From positions 1,415,647 to 1,479,646 of the forward strand of contig NW_019091394.1 of assembly GCF_001949145.1 (NCBI RefSeq): a stretch of DNA of 64,000 bases, written 5' to 3'. Each line of letters begins with the position of its first letter. The first letter of the stretch is position 1. Source of the DNA: Acanthaster planci (taxonomy: Eukaryota > Echinodermata > Asteroidea > Valvatida > Acanthasteridae). The notes beneath the pieces are model-generated. The model was not told the DNA's origin and searched no databases. It was given only the letters and a program-made list of their open reading frames with translations. Below are positions 24,501 to 32,500 of this stretch, one piece after another. The position numbers and the translations under genes are program-made.

Positions 24501-27500
24501 CAAAAAGAAACCACTGGGTTAACTGACAAGCCATGGCTTCTCGGAGGATTTGGGAGGGTTTCTCGTAAAAATGAACCGGAAGTCAGGTTTGATTTATTCA
24601 AATAAGCTGTGTACTGACTAACTTAAGAAAGTGCGAAAAAAAAGTCAGAGGTACCATCCAATGTGGATGATCTGGTGATGCCTTCTGTTACATGTAAGTT
24701 GAAACTGACAAGGAACAGACAAGCCATAGGCAANNNNNNNNNNNNNNNNNNNNNNNNNNNNNNNNNNNNNNNNNNNNNNNNNNNNNNNNNNNNNNNNNNN
24801 NNNNNNNNNNNNNNNNNNNNNNNNNNNNNNNNNNNNNNNNNNNNNNNNNNNNNNNNNNNNNNNNNNNNNNNNNNNNNNNNNNNNNNNNNNNNNNNNNNNN
24901 NNNNNNNNNNNNNNNNNNNNNNNNNNNNNNNNNNNNNNNNNNNNNNNNNNNNNNNNNNNNNNNNNNNNNNNNNNNNNNNNNNNNNNNNNNNNNNNNNNNN
25001 NNNNNNNNNNNNNNNNNNNNNNNNNNNNNNNNNNNNNNNNNNNNNNNNNNNNNNNNNNNNNNNNNNNNNNNNNNNNNNNNNNNNNNNNNNNNNNNNNNNN
25101 NNNNNNNNNNNNNNNNNNNNNNNNNNNNNNNNNNNNNNNNNNNNNNNNNNNNNNNNNNNNNNNNNNNNNNNNNNNNNNNNNNNNNNNNNNNNNNNNNNNN
25201 NNNNNNNNNNNNNNNNNNNNNNNNNNNNNNNNNNNNNNNNNNNNNNNNNNNNNNNNNNNNNNNNNNNNNNNNNNNNNNNNNNNNNNNNNNNNNNNNNNNN
25301 NNNNNNNNNNNNNNNNNNNNNNNNNNNNNNNNNNNNNNNNNNNNNNNNNNNNNNNNNNNNNNNNNNNNNNNNNNNNNNNNNNNNNNNNNNNNNNNNNNNN
25401 NNNNNNNNNNNNNNNNNNNNNNNNNNNNNNNNNNNNNNNNNNNNNNNNNNNNNNNNNNNNNNNNNNNNNNNNNNNNNNNNNNNNNNNNNNNNNNNNNNNN
25501 NNNNNNNNNNNNNNNNNNNNNNNNNNNNNNNNNNNNNNNNNNNNNNNNNNNNNNNNNNNNNNNNNNNNNNNNNNNNNNNNNNNNNNNNNNNNNNNNNNNN
25601 NNNNNNNNNNNNNNNNNNNNNNNNNNNNNNNNNNNNNNNNNNNNNNNNNNNNNNNNNNNNNNNNTTTCCTGGGAAGAACTTCTCTGCCCGCTCTGCCCAG
25701 TATCGGTGTCTCTCCATGTCGCAATCCACTCGGCAGTACAAATCGGCCACTGAGAAGAAAAAAGAAATTGACAGTGGCTCCCGTGAAGATCCACTTCCAT
25801 GTTCCATTTCACTCGTACCCCATGGCAAACAACCACTTTTGAAAGGCTGTCCATCGGGGACAGTGTGAACCTCTACACGGACGCAAGTCAACGACAATGT
25901 GGAATTTCTTTTCACCCCAAGAACAGCCAAAAAAAGCTTTCTGCAGGTAACTTTGCAAATAGCTGAAGTGAGAACCGAGCAGTATGCAATAAATTTTGTT
26001 GCAGCTGAAACAGCAACCATGCTGAATGCAACCAACCCCCCGCTGAATGCAACAGGGCTGAAACTACAACGCTGCCGAGTGCTGCAAAATGCAACGTTGG
26101 GTGAACTCTGCCACCCCGGGGGTGCCACAACATGTTGTTACCATACGGACCTCCCTACTGCCAGCGCTGGCTGCCAAGTCTAGCAATAAACACTTATCAA
26201 CTAATCCCAGTTTGTCTTCATTCATCATATCTCTACAACGATTGTTCTGGCGTCATGCCTGAAAGGTTGAATCAGGATGGAACATCAACATTCGTTGTTC
26301 ACATCAAGTTTTATTACACCACTCATTGAAGGCGCAAAATTAAATGTTATTCCGGGGATGCCAGAGTTCATGCGTCCTTTCGTATGAAAAACAAACATAG
26401 GCCTGAAACGGTGCAAGAGAATGACTTTTTTGCCTTTGAGAACAATTCCACTAGAATCGAAATGTCAGGCCCTCTATCCTTCAGTGTTTTCGATTTGTAC
26501 ATTTGAGGTCAGTGTACATGTAGCAAGCAAGCAGTTTGCAGCATCTTATGTTAATTGACAAAAGAAATTAGAAAATACAGGTAAATGCCTGGGCAGTTTG
26601 ACTGTTTTTTTTTTTTTTTGGAGGGGGGGTCTGTTTTCTTTCCCTTTTTTGTGGGGACATTTTTCCTCACCTCTTAGGACCAGATCTTTCTGGCTCTCAT
26701 TGAGCTCCAGTGCCCGCCGGTAGCTCTGAATGGCCTTCTCGGCATCCTGCAGGGCCTCGTGGATCTCTCCCAGGAGGCGGTGGGCCCTGACATCACTGGG
26801 CTTGACAGCGAGGTAATCCTGGACATGATGAAGAGCTCTGTCGAACTCCCTCGCCTGGGCGTACAGACTGGCGATGTGAAAACCCTTCAGTTGGACCTGG
26901 CGAGAAGAAAAGGTCCGGGGACAAAAGATGCACTGATAACTCTGTCAATGTTTTGGGGCATTCCCTAACGCGGACATCACCGATTATTTTTCCCCGGCAG
27001 TAATGCATATTCAGCCATGAGACATGTCACACGGTGTTTCTTCTGTGATACTGCGTAGAAACCTCAGGAGGGTTATAAACATGCAGACGTAGTGCTGATA
27101 CAGGTGGCAAGAAAACCTAGCGGAGAGGAAGAGCGTCAACAAGTCAGATAGACCCTATTCAGGTTGACGCCGTTTTTGATCTTATTCCCCAAATCTGTTT
27201 TATATATTGCAAACTGCCTATTAGGACGGCACCAGACCTTTTTAAACTTCCATGCATTCAAAGCCTCCCTTTCAATAATTTTCAAAATCGGGCAAGCTAC
27301 AATTCTGTTTGTTCAATCATGAGTTTGAAATTAGTCATCAGAGTACACAGATGCAAATTTTTGTTTTGGACATTTTGGTGTTGAATTATACTTGTGTAAC
27401 ATAATGGTACCTCTCGAAAACAGAACTGGCTATTTAAAAAAAAAACCTGAGAACTGCATGATCTCTACTTCATCTCTGGCAGTTATTTAATTCTGGAGAA

Positions 27501-28200
27501 GAAATGATATGAAAAAATTAATACATGTAACACGCGGTCAAAAATAGGCCATGTTTATACATAACGTTTGTCTTAGCAAGTTCTGAATTGGAACCTCCGA
27601 CTTGGCTTCCGGGTAGGGGCCTACTTAAAGTTAAAACTGTCAATGCTTTTATTTGTTGCCTGCCTCTCTAAAAGTTAACAATGATCTGTGGGACGAAGTT
27701 GAAATGGTAAAAATGTTGAAATGGAGGTGAATGGCAATGGGGGCGAAGTGGGGAAAGGCCTAAGCCTCATCGCAAATACTGCATGGGACCTGGGTGATTT
27801 TGCAGGTAGAAAGGCATTGTCATGATTGTGGGAAGGAAAATGGGGCAACGTTTGCTCCTTTTTCCTTTCCACAATACCTTTCTACCACTGTGGAAAATCA
27901 CCCATGCCGTATTTGCGATAAGGCTTGTGGGGTGAAGCGGAAACGGGTGAAGTGAAAGACACCCCTGAGTGAGCTAGTGAGAACAATCCACAAATTAATT
28001 TCAAAATGTCGGAAATACACGCTTACCCATTACTTCTAATGAAAACCTGGGCCTCGTTTGACTTTTCTCATTTCCACTTCCGTGACTTCCAGCGCATCAA
28101 TAACAACAACAGTACCTACCTCACGTGGATTCTTCGCCTTCTCTCGCACAGACTGTAGAAGTTTATCAGCATCTTCTTTCTTCCTATTTGTCTGATTCAT
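3098..28200 (-). CDS. RANBP2: RanBP2/Nup358 nucleoporin, 33-exon gene
   Basis: Large nucleoporin of the cytoplasmic pore filaments; the family binds RanGTP, docks transport receptors through FG repeats and acts with SUMO-RanGAP1/Ubc9. Exons, 5' to 3': 28200-28120, 26896-26671, 25749-25665 (runs into gap), 24144-24082, 22944-22783, 21730-21579, 21231-21084, 20590-20422, 20003-19921, 19723-19579, 17864-17677, 16696-16527, 16029-15906, 15052-14934, 14461-14401, 14109-13972, 13686-13540, 12960-12781, 12387-12175, 11831-11358, 10867-10171, 10024-9848, 9656-9501, 9060-8959, 8517-8387, 7909-7736, 7200-6862, 6641-4985, 4739-4498, 4271-4092, 3934-3724, 3571-3471, 3187-3098. Every junction is GT-AG and in phase, giving about 2,461 residues against about 3,224 in human. 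Three Ran-binding domains, one zinc finger, one IR motif and no cyclophilin domain. Least certain are the exon 3 and 4 edges, the exon 20 donor and the exon 32 donor. Confidence 0.93.
3724..4739 (-). CDS. RANBP2: RanBP2 Ran-binding domain 3 (exons 29-31)
   Basis: Exon 29 (4739-4498) begins with a helical-looking linker ([20 protein letters not shown]) and a Ser/Thr-rich acidic stretch, then opens the domain with [14 protein letters not shown]. Exon 30 (4271-4092) has [32 protein letters not shown] and [10 protein letters not shown]. Exon 31 (3934-3724) has [27 protein letters not shown] and [17 protein letters not shown]. Phases are 0, 0 and 1. The exon 31 donor is gttggt, slightly weak. Confidence 0.92.
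4985..6641 (-). CDS. RANBP2: RanBP2 exon 28: zinc finger, FG repeats, Ran-binding domain 2, acidic tract
   Basis: A single 1,657-base exon. After the zinc finger come eight FG motifs (such as [33 protein letters not shown]) with Lys/Ser/Pro/Thr spacers. RBD2 spans about 5750-5325: [50 protein letters not shown] and [16 protein letters not shown]. The last roughly 110 residues (5325-4985) are almost wholly Asp, Glu, Lys and Gly, including runs of six to eight Asp. The exon ends GAA G|gtaagt in phase 1. Fusion of finger, FG and RBD in one long exon recalls the giant internal exon of vertebrate RANBP2. Confidence 0.93.
6534..6593 (-). CDS. RANBP2: RanBP2-type zinc finger
   Basis: Near the start of exon 28: W-K-C-E-I-C followed by [14 protein letters not shown], that is W-x-C-x2-C-x3-N-x6-C-x2-C. 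This is the full RanBP2/NZF zinc-finger signature with all four Cys, the Trp and the Asn present. In vertebrate RanBP2 a string of about eight such fingers follows RBD1 and binds exportin-1 or Ran; here there is only one, in the same place. Confidence 0.92.
6862..7909 (-). CDS. RANBP2: RanBP2 Ran-binding domain 1 (exons 26 and 27)
   Basis: Exon 26 (7909-7736) continues the domain begun in exon 25 with [32 protein letters not shown] and LIMRREQ. Exon 27 (7200-6862) adds [30 protein letters not shown] and [20 protein letters not shown]. These are the standard landmarks of the RanBP1-type PH fold that grips RanGTP. The rest of exon 27 is a Glu/Lys-rich linker of about 60 residues. The intron falls after MRREQ, the same point as a vertebrate family intron would be expected; I infer this from alignment only. 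Confidence 0.93.
7201..7735. other. RANBP2 intron 26, nothing else seen
   Basis: Donor AGCAG|gtgagg and acceptor tataacag frame this intron inside RBD1. It is AT-rich with an AATAGGCCTATT palindrome near 7661-7672. I see no exon or repeat in it. Confidence 0.6.
8014..8034 (+). repeat. CA microsatellite in RANBP2 intron 25
   Basis: A short (CA)n run at about 8018-8032, between exons 25 and 26. It is about seven to eight units and is useful only as a polymorphic marker. Confidence 0.7.
8387..9656 (-). CDS. RANBP2: RanBP2 exons 23-25, FG repeats leading into Ran-binding domain 1
   Basis: Exon 23 (9656-9501) has APVFGSTAS and [13 protein letters not shown]. Exon 24 (9060-8959) has [16 protein letters not shown]. 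Exon 25 (8517-8387) has [20 protein letters not shown] and ends in the RBD opening [13 protein letters not shown]. All junctions are phase 1 until exon 25 ends in phase 0. The exon 23 acceptor is a tandem CAGCAG at 9659-9654, usable in either position. Confidence 0.85.
9848..10024 (-). CDS. RANBP2: RanBP2 exon 22, IR (SUMO E3 ligase-type) motif
   Basis: Fifty-eight residues matching the vertebrate RanBP2 internal-repeat (IR) module: a SUMO-interacting hydrophobic core with acidic start ([10 protein letters not shown]), then [13 protein letters not shown] and the hallmark LPPTFF. In human RANBP2, IR1 reads DDVILVYE, PTAEQKALA and LPPTFF and binds SUMO-RanGAP1 and Ubc9. Only one IR copy is present here, followed by an unusual Cys/Pro cluster (CPGCPGC). 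It sits before the first Ran-binding domain, not between RBD3 and RBD4 as in human. Catalytic competence cannot be judged from sequence. Confidence 0.88.
10171..10867 (-). CDS. RANBP2: RanBP2 exon 21, Ser/Thr-rich with FG repeats
   Basis: A 697-base exon from acceptor cttgcag to donor AAA|gtgagt. It encodes about 232 residues rich in Ser, Thr, Pro and Gln, with FG motifs AVFGLN and GFSFGQL plus an FTF. FG motifs in this family bind importin/exportin receptors at the cytoplasmic face of the pore. It ends in phase 1 and joins exon 22 to give Asn. Confidence 0.85.
11358..11831 (-). CDS. RANBP2: RanBP2 exon 20, Pro/Ala/Tyr-rich linker
   Basis: About 158 codons, opening [20 protein letters not shown] and followed by [15 protein letters not shown], an eight-residue Ala run and [12 protein letters not shown]. 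It is low-complexity and probably disordered, in the position of the Tyr/Pro-rich linker of vertebrate RanBP2. The donor is inferred at LQ|gtgtgg (11358/11357), which keeps phase 0 with exon 21. If that donor is skipped, the frame stays open to a TAG at 11298-11300 (see findings). Confidence 0.75.
12175..12960 (-). CDS. RANBP2: RanBP2 coiled-coil region (exons 18 and 19)
   Basis: Exon 18 (12960-12781, 60 codons) reads [20 protein letters not shown] and then an Ala/Glu-rich run. Exon 19 (12387-12175, 71 codons) reads [20 protein letters not shown] and [17 protein letters not shown], with leucine/hydrophobic heptad spacing and many Gln, Asn and Glu, so a coiled coil of about 65 residues is likely. 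Vertebrate RanBP2 has a short predicted helix (SLLKMICQQVEAIKKEMQEL) in the same place after the TPR domain. Both exons start and end in phase 0. Confidence 0.85.
13055..13430. repeat. Degenerate minisatellite in RANBP2 intron 17
   Basis: Roughly eight copies of a 40-50 base unit whose core reads gtgtgacataacttgggatat followed by a variable part with cc(a)ggtgcaaga or ggcaggacctga. Copies differ by substitutions and small indels, so the array is old. It fills most of the intron between exons 17 and 18. Short open frames on the minus strand across it are repeat artefacts. Confidence 0.85.
13540..28200 (-). CDS. RANBP2: RanBP2 N-terminal TPR and helical domain (exons 1-17)
   Basis: About 754 residues that align along their length with the vertebrate RanBP2 N-terminus. 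Exon 1 gives [20 protein letters not shown]. Exon 2 carries a clear TPR unit ([17 protein letters not shown], then [20 protein letters not shown]). Exon 3 has [14 protein letters not shown], matching the human YWVERAAKLFPG segment. Later landmarks are [13 protein letters not shown] (exon 7), [18 protein letters not shown] (exon 8), [12 protein letters not shown] (exon 11), [11 protein letters not shown] (exon 12) and [10 protein letters not shown] (exons 12-13). In the family this region anchors the protein to the pore. Exon phases: 0, 1, 0, 0, 0, 2, 0, 1, 0, 1, 0, 2, 0, 2, 0, 0, 0 at successive exon ends. Introns carry the MITE copies and minisatellites listed separately. Confidence 0.9.
16845..17096. 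mobile_element. MITE family A, copy 1 (RANBP2 intron 11)
   Basis: A 252-base element with inverted termini of about 40 bases. Left end: TGGGTCATTCCATGAGGCTG, then gggcacaatttgtgacggtg. Right end, reverse complemented, matches with a few changes. It has no coding capacity and is flanked by TA on both sides, which fits a Tc1/mariner-type two-base target duplication. The second copy at 22229-22485 is similar over its whole length. Confidence 0.88.
18126..18341. repeat. 27-base minisatellite, array 1 (RANBP2 intron 10)
   Basis: Eight head-to-tail copies of a 27-base unit built on ttttgactaattagcacc(c/t)g, each followed by tgcttgc. The main variation is C/T in the cacc(c/t)gt position. Because 27 is a multiple of three, the minus strand is open across the array (LISQKQA repeated); this is not a gene. 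The flank to the right is repeated after array 2. Confidence 0.92.
18600..18705 (-). mobile_element. tRNA-derived SINE head
   Basis: Read on the minus strand, 18678-18600 resembles the 5' half of a tRNA: GCTCGGTGGTCGAGTGGTTA contains an A box (TGGTCGAGTGG), followed by agacatctgc and, about 35 bases on, GGTCGTGGGT as a decayed B box. Ser/Leu-type tRNA heads of this form are common SINE promoters. A 12-base A run (plus strand) lies at the other edge. The sequence is absent at the matching place after array 2, where the duplicated flanks diverge, so it looks like an insertion in one copy. Confidence 0.55.
18747..18747. other. Single-base assembly N
   Basis: One ambiguous base exactly where unrelated flank meets the second minisatellite array. 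It suggests a contig join, and it bears on whether the duplication around it is real. Confidence 0.9.
18749..18964. repeat. 27-base minisatellite, array 2 (RANBP2 intron 10)
   Basis: Another eight copies of the same 27-base unit, starting two bases after a single N at 18747. The order of C and T variants differs from array 1. The right flank (18965-19218) is nearly identical to that of array 1 (18342-18590). Confidence 0.92.
19921..20003 (-). CDS. RANBP2: RanBP2 exon 9, small exon recovered by phase
   Basis: An 83-base exon between cttgaaag and GAG|gtgggg. It is required because exon 8 ends in phase 1 at a strong donor (gtgagt) while exon 10 begins in phase 0. The peptide runs [20 protein letters not shown] and fills the place of human GHMLLNLSRGKQDFLKEIVE. 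The donor gtgggg is weak, which is the main doubt. Confidence 0.75.
22229..22485. mobile_element. MITE family A, copy 2 (RANBP2 intron 5)
   Basis: A 257-base element with termini CGGGTCATTCCATGAGGTTG and its inverted partner, internally similar to copy 1 (shared segments such as gtcatgacctg, agagtaggtcatttactct and cagggaaatagctgttcat). Flanks are TG and TA, so a TA target duplication may have decayed. No coding potential. Confidence 0.88.
23317..23394. repeat. Long palindrome in RANBP2 intron 4
   Basis: An 18-base perfect inverted repeat (AGGAAGAAGCCTCAATGT at 23336-23353, partner 23355-23372) separated by one base. The symmetry continues imperfectly outward to actgtgatgt on both sides. It would extrude as a near-loopless cruciform or is the remnant of a foldback element. 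Confidence 0.85.
24734..25664. other. Assembly gap of 931 N
   Basis: A run of N in RANBP2 intron 3 that also removes the 3' edge of exon 3. All apparent open frames through it are artefacts. Confidence 0.99.
25665..25749 (-). CDS. RANBP2: RanBP2 exon 3, cut at its 3' edge by the assembly gap
   Basis: The acceptor ttctcag at 25750 joins in phase with exon 2 (G+TG gives Val). The exon reads [20 protein letters not shown] and RAEKFFPG and then meets the N run. Exon 4 resumes at EHIYR, corresponding to human AIYKL, so probably only one or a few nucleotides of coding sequence are hidden. The donor is not visible. Confidence 0.85.
26897..28119. other. RANBP2 intron 1
   Basis: Begins gtaggt and ends tcgccag. 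It contains the large inverted repeat at 27762-27926 and otherwise AT-rich sequence. No exon is evident. Confidence 0.7.
27762..27926. repeat. Foldback element, about 75-85 base arms (RANBP2 intron 1)
   Basis: Left arm from aagcctcatcgcaaatactg at 27762 pairs with the right arm ending aaggctt at 27926: shared segments include atcgcaaatac(t/g)gcatggg, ggtgatttt, ggtagaaagg and tattgtgg/gaaaggaaaa. The loop is short, so the transcript would form a long hairpin. It lies 0.3 kb from exon 1. Probably a MITE or an inverted duplication. Confidence 0.85.
28120..28200 (-). CDS. RANBP2: RanBP2 exon 1 (start codon exon)
   Basis: Twenty-seven codons from the ATG at 28200 to the donor GAG|gtaggt at 28120. 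The start is chosen because it is the first ATG in frame with exon 2 and because the peptide (charged, [17 protein letters not shown]) takes the place of the human N-terminus before the KGFYFAKLY-like segment that opens exon 2. Confidence 0.85.
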
Positions 28201-28380
28201 TTTGCTGAAAACTGTGGTAGCCTATTTCTAAATTTTACCGTAAAATTTCAAATCAGGTCATGTTCTTCATGACGTCAAGCACTGTCACGAGAGGGCGCTA
28301 TATTGCGCAGCCATCGCGAGCGCGCGCCACCTGCACCACTCTGAGTACTGCATTTTCTGTGGAGGATAATACTTGTACCT
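28201..28380 (-). promoter_or_regulatory. Probable RANBP2 promoter and 5'UTR
   Basis: Immediately upstream of the RANBP2 start codon, a CpG-bearing patch at about 28286-28345 (including gcgcagccatcgcgagcgcg) stands out from AT-rich surroundings, and there is no TATA box at a defined distance. The core promoter is inferred from position and composition only. Confidence 0.45.
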
Positions 28381-28433
28381 ACATATGAAATTTCCATTAA
28401 CTAAATCAATTATCAAATTGATTGTTGTCGCCT

Positions 28434-28460
28434 TTTTATCGCCACTTGTGGGCGATAAAA
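28434..28460. repeat. Perfect 10-base hairpin upstream of RANBP2
   Basis: TTTTATCGCC, a seven-base spacer (acttgtg), then GGCGATAAAA. It lies about 240 bases upstream of the start codon. It could be a paired binding site for a GATA-type factor (ttatc/gataa) or chance. Confidence 0.6.
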
Positions 28461-29459
28461 GACCAGAGTTACTGATGGATTCAGGAAAAGTATGTGAGAC
28501 TGAAATAGTAAAACATTAATAACAATAGGCCGACAGTATTGTGCCCTAAAAAAGTGGTTCAAAACACCTAACATATTGGTGGTTCAACTGATCAGTATAA
28601 AACGTCTTCGTAGGCGTCGGTAAGTTTTGTCGCTGAATGGTCATGTCGTTGATTTTGAAGTGTCAAGAGTGAGAGATTTAACCCATCCCTCTGACTATTG
28701 CTGCTTTGTTTTCTTTATTGTTCTGAGTATTGTTTTTGCGCGTGTTCACTTGTTGAATTTCCTCTTGGCGTGTAGTCGACATTTTTGTAATGTAGGCCTA
28801 TTTATAAAATTTACCGGTGTTTTATGAGTATAAAGTTCATTTACTACTCTGTCTTTATTCATTCAAATCTTTAATTGGGGCGTCCATTAATTTGCATCCT
28901 TTAAAAATTTTGCTAACTGTCTTTACAGGTCCTAGCCCACTTTGAAAATTAAGGTAAATAAGCTAACCTGAATATATCCATCCACAGTACCAAACTGAAC
29001 GACTTTTTTTGGGGGGGGGTTCCGAAGTTAATTCCATGGTTCTCATTTCCGATCAACCCTCATCTTTGGCTCTGACCGAGGAAAACAAGAATTTTTTTAT
29101 GATGCCAATCGATGAGTTGTTTGCGATCACTTACCAAGAAAAACAAAAACTGAAGAGAAAACTGATTATATTATAAAATAAAAGGACAAACAAGTGGGAG
29201 AAAATCTTAACCCCCCTTCTCATGAAAACTATAACTACGGATGCCGGGGGGGCTGGTAGATACCAAGAAGCCTGAGCACTCCGAATGTGCCTTTAAGTTC
29301 AAGCTTCAAATTACCGTCACGAAGTACACGTTGTGCAAAATGAACACCCACAGGGCTTCTTCGTTGGTACCCGACAGCCTTCACACCAAACTTGCAGGAG
29401 GCGAGAACCCGTTATAGCCGAAGACGTCAAATGGTTCGCACATGCGTACTTAGTCGAAA

Positions 29460-29536
29460 ATGGCTGTCGCCCACTGCATAAACATAGAAAGTCGTCCTGA
29501 AAATGGCCAGATTTTTTACTTTTGACGAAGATAAGG
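29460..29536 (+). other. Possible first exon ending at a strong donor
   Basis: Two ATGs in AAAATGGC context (29460 and 29503) precede AAGG|gtaagc at 29536/29537. From 29503 the frame reads MARFFTFDEDK before the donor. It could be the 5' exon of the FNDC3-like gene at 61.7 kb, whose coding exon starts at a clear acceptor (61739) and therefore needs an upstream exon. If joined there, the short frame would stop within the next exon before the ATG at 61905, so it would act as an upstream ORF. No other evidence links them. Confidence 0.25.
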
Positions 29537-32500
29537 GTAAGCAAATTGCTATATTAGCTTAGTTTCTGATATAACTTGGCGTATTACAGTTATTTGCGAA
29601 GTTGTTATTACCTTTGTGATGTCTGTCAAGGGCTTTTTAAAAAGTGAAACGTGTCACTTTCCCTCGATGACCGAGTCCTCTACACGTAGGCCCCCGTAGC
29701 CCGTCTGCCTGCCTGGGCCCCAGCTGTTCTGGGAGACGTTGATAAATTTGACCGGAACAGCAGTGGCATTCCCGTGCTTGGTCTGTTTCTCTCACTGCAC
29801 TGAGTACTGTCAGCGACGGAGCCCAATTTATAATTTTCCTTCTTTTTGTGAATCGCCTGTGCCAAGTTTTTGTTCATAGTTATGCAAGATTATTTTTCGA
29901 TTGTTTTTGTTTGCGTGGTCATGCTGGTGCGCATTACATAACTTCTAGCTCGGACTGAGTCAGCGAACACGAAATATTTTGTGGTGTGTGTCGCAGTGCA
30001 GACTTTGTTTGCCGACTTAATGTTTCCCTTAACCACTGGACTGTTTGAATTCCATTAAAAAAATAGGCCTGTAGGCCTAATTAGTAAAATAGGAAATGAT
30101 AAAATATAGGATTTAAAGTGGAGTGCCCCTTTTCATGCTTTTTACACTTGAGTCTCATTCAGGTCATTTGGAGTATTTTTTTTAGTGAAATGGAGCTAGT
30201 TAAGTGGCCCCGGTGTACTGAAAACCTGTCCCTTTATGAAAATACTTTACCCATCCTAAGAGAGGTTTAATACTACAAATCAAAAGAAGTTTTGATACTG
30301 TGCTTTTATGTTATTGTACAAAAAATAATTTTGAGGGAAGGAGTATTCAGTGAAAAGTTGGTAAAAGGACAAAAGGTGTCATTGCAATAGAAGAACTAGA
30401 ATATGTTTATAAAAGTTGAGTGGACCAAACCTGTTATGTTGGGTGTGAGATGAATTGTGAAGGGTCACACACTTGAACTCCGGCACTGTAAAATTTTTGT
30501 CTCAAAGTGGGAAGCTCGCATGACAGTGTGTAAAGGGCAGTAGGGAAAACACCCAAGTGTGTCACCTTTTGGGACCTTTCCGGGAAGCACTTGGCGCAGC
30601 AAATTCCTTGGCATTACATCCTAGTACTAAGTGATCGCACACAGCTGTCGGTGTTTGAATGATTCCAAACAACATACAACATGCATAAGTGCTGGTAATC
30701 TTTCACTCATTGTACACGTACAGTAGTTCACAACATGTATGCTAGTTTGTCAGGGACATTAATACCACTCACATGTATGTGAATTCCCAGCACTTGCATG
30801 TAGGAATACAACTGGAACCTGTTGTTCAATTGCTCTTCATTCTAATCAGCTTTCATCGATATCTTACTCTGCCAAAAAACATAATTATATTTCCCGTGTT
30901 GAAAAGTGGTTACCCAGGAGTTTTGGAAGGCAGTCAAAATTTCATTCAGGTAGCTTTCGGTTTTTGAAGGTAGTTTTATTTCTGGAGCTATCTACCAAGA
31001 TAATGTGCATAATATGCATTCGCTATTCTACTCTGGCCCAGTTTTGCATCATTTGGTGTGTGCATGGTATTGCTGTTAAATGTTCCTGTAGATTTCCTGT
31101 GTTCACAGTATGCAGTTCAAGTTTGTAAAAAGTGCATATACATTTAGTATTTTGCCCTTGACAGTTTAAGAGTTAAACCAGAAGTATCCTAATTGGTGAA
31201 GGCCAGGTTACGTATGCATACATGCACAGCTGTATTGGATCATCACCAGATTCATCAGTAGTCTAAAAATAATCTGTTGTGAGGCTGTCCTTTTTTAACG
31301 TGGAACTGCATTGAAAAGGAGGATTGGACTCAGCAAAATTATTCAGTTCTTGTGAAAACTCTGAAGGATTTCTAGCACTAAGGGACATCCGACGTTCAGA
31401 TCCACACAATGCATCTCGGTCAAGGTGCAGATTGAGTCAAGGTGCAGAGTAATGACTGACGCACAGGCAAGCTACAACAAGCGGTTGTCTTATTCGTCAC
31501 CAGCGAAACAGGATTAGGCCCTGGGGAGACTGGGTGCAGTAGAGTGCCCTGGTCTTCATGTACTTCTGTTAAATTAATCACAGAGCAGCTTTTGTTTACC
31601 CTAAGTGTACTTTCAGAGTTACTCCCTGTACTGTGGCATTACAGGGAAATGGTAAATTATGGCACCCATAAGTTTTCACATCTTCATTGTGTGACCCAAT
31701 TCTGTCACTGTTGTAACGTTTAATAGTACCGTTTCTACAGTGGTAGATGTCCGTTTCACCACAATTTTCCCTGACCTTCTCAGTATCCATATGCTGTGTG
31801 ATGCGATACCAAACAGACGTTAATTTATGGCATTATAATGGCACGGGAAAGGCGATGCAGTTGGTAAAAAACAATTGGTGAAAAGAGGATACTGGTGTGT
31901 TGCATTGTTACATGTATGTGATGTCGGATTGGGTAATAACGGAAATGAATGGAATGGATACATGATTGTATCGTCGTCACAGAGACAGTGAAATCTTGTA
32001 ATTATGTGAAGTGGCGATGGGAACTTGTGAAGTTCATTTTATTATTGTTGAATTAATTTGTGCAGGTCTATCTTCTGTTTTGTTCACAAGAAATTGCCAT
32101 CCTCTTCTGTGTTCCAGATGCAGGGACTCTCTGCCACTCCTGTGAATGAGAGTCAAGCATCTTGGGTGGCGTCTTCGGAGAATAGTTCTAATTGTTACCG
32201 GTACAAGTGGCATCACAGACAATTTCTCAGTCTGTGCTGAAAGAGTCGCAACCACTCTCTCTTTTCACTATGAGCCCAAACATGCTCATGTAGCCTCTCC
32301 AGTCTTCCAGCTGCGGTGGTCATTTGGGTCACTGTCGTTAACCCAAACTCCCTCCTCCAGTCCCTTTCGCCTTTCCCCGCCCCCCAAAGGTTTTATGTAA
32401 AAAAATGGCATTTGAAGGACTGAGGAGTGATGGGGCCAAATTTTGCGAATTTGACAAATGCTGATGTTTATTTCAGCTTGGTTAGCAGTCAGACACCTAG

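Noticed and set aside
24623-26128. Open frames of 359-501 codons across 24623-26128
   Set aside because: They run through 931 N. Only the short RanBP2 exon 3 part at 25665-25749 is real.
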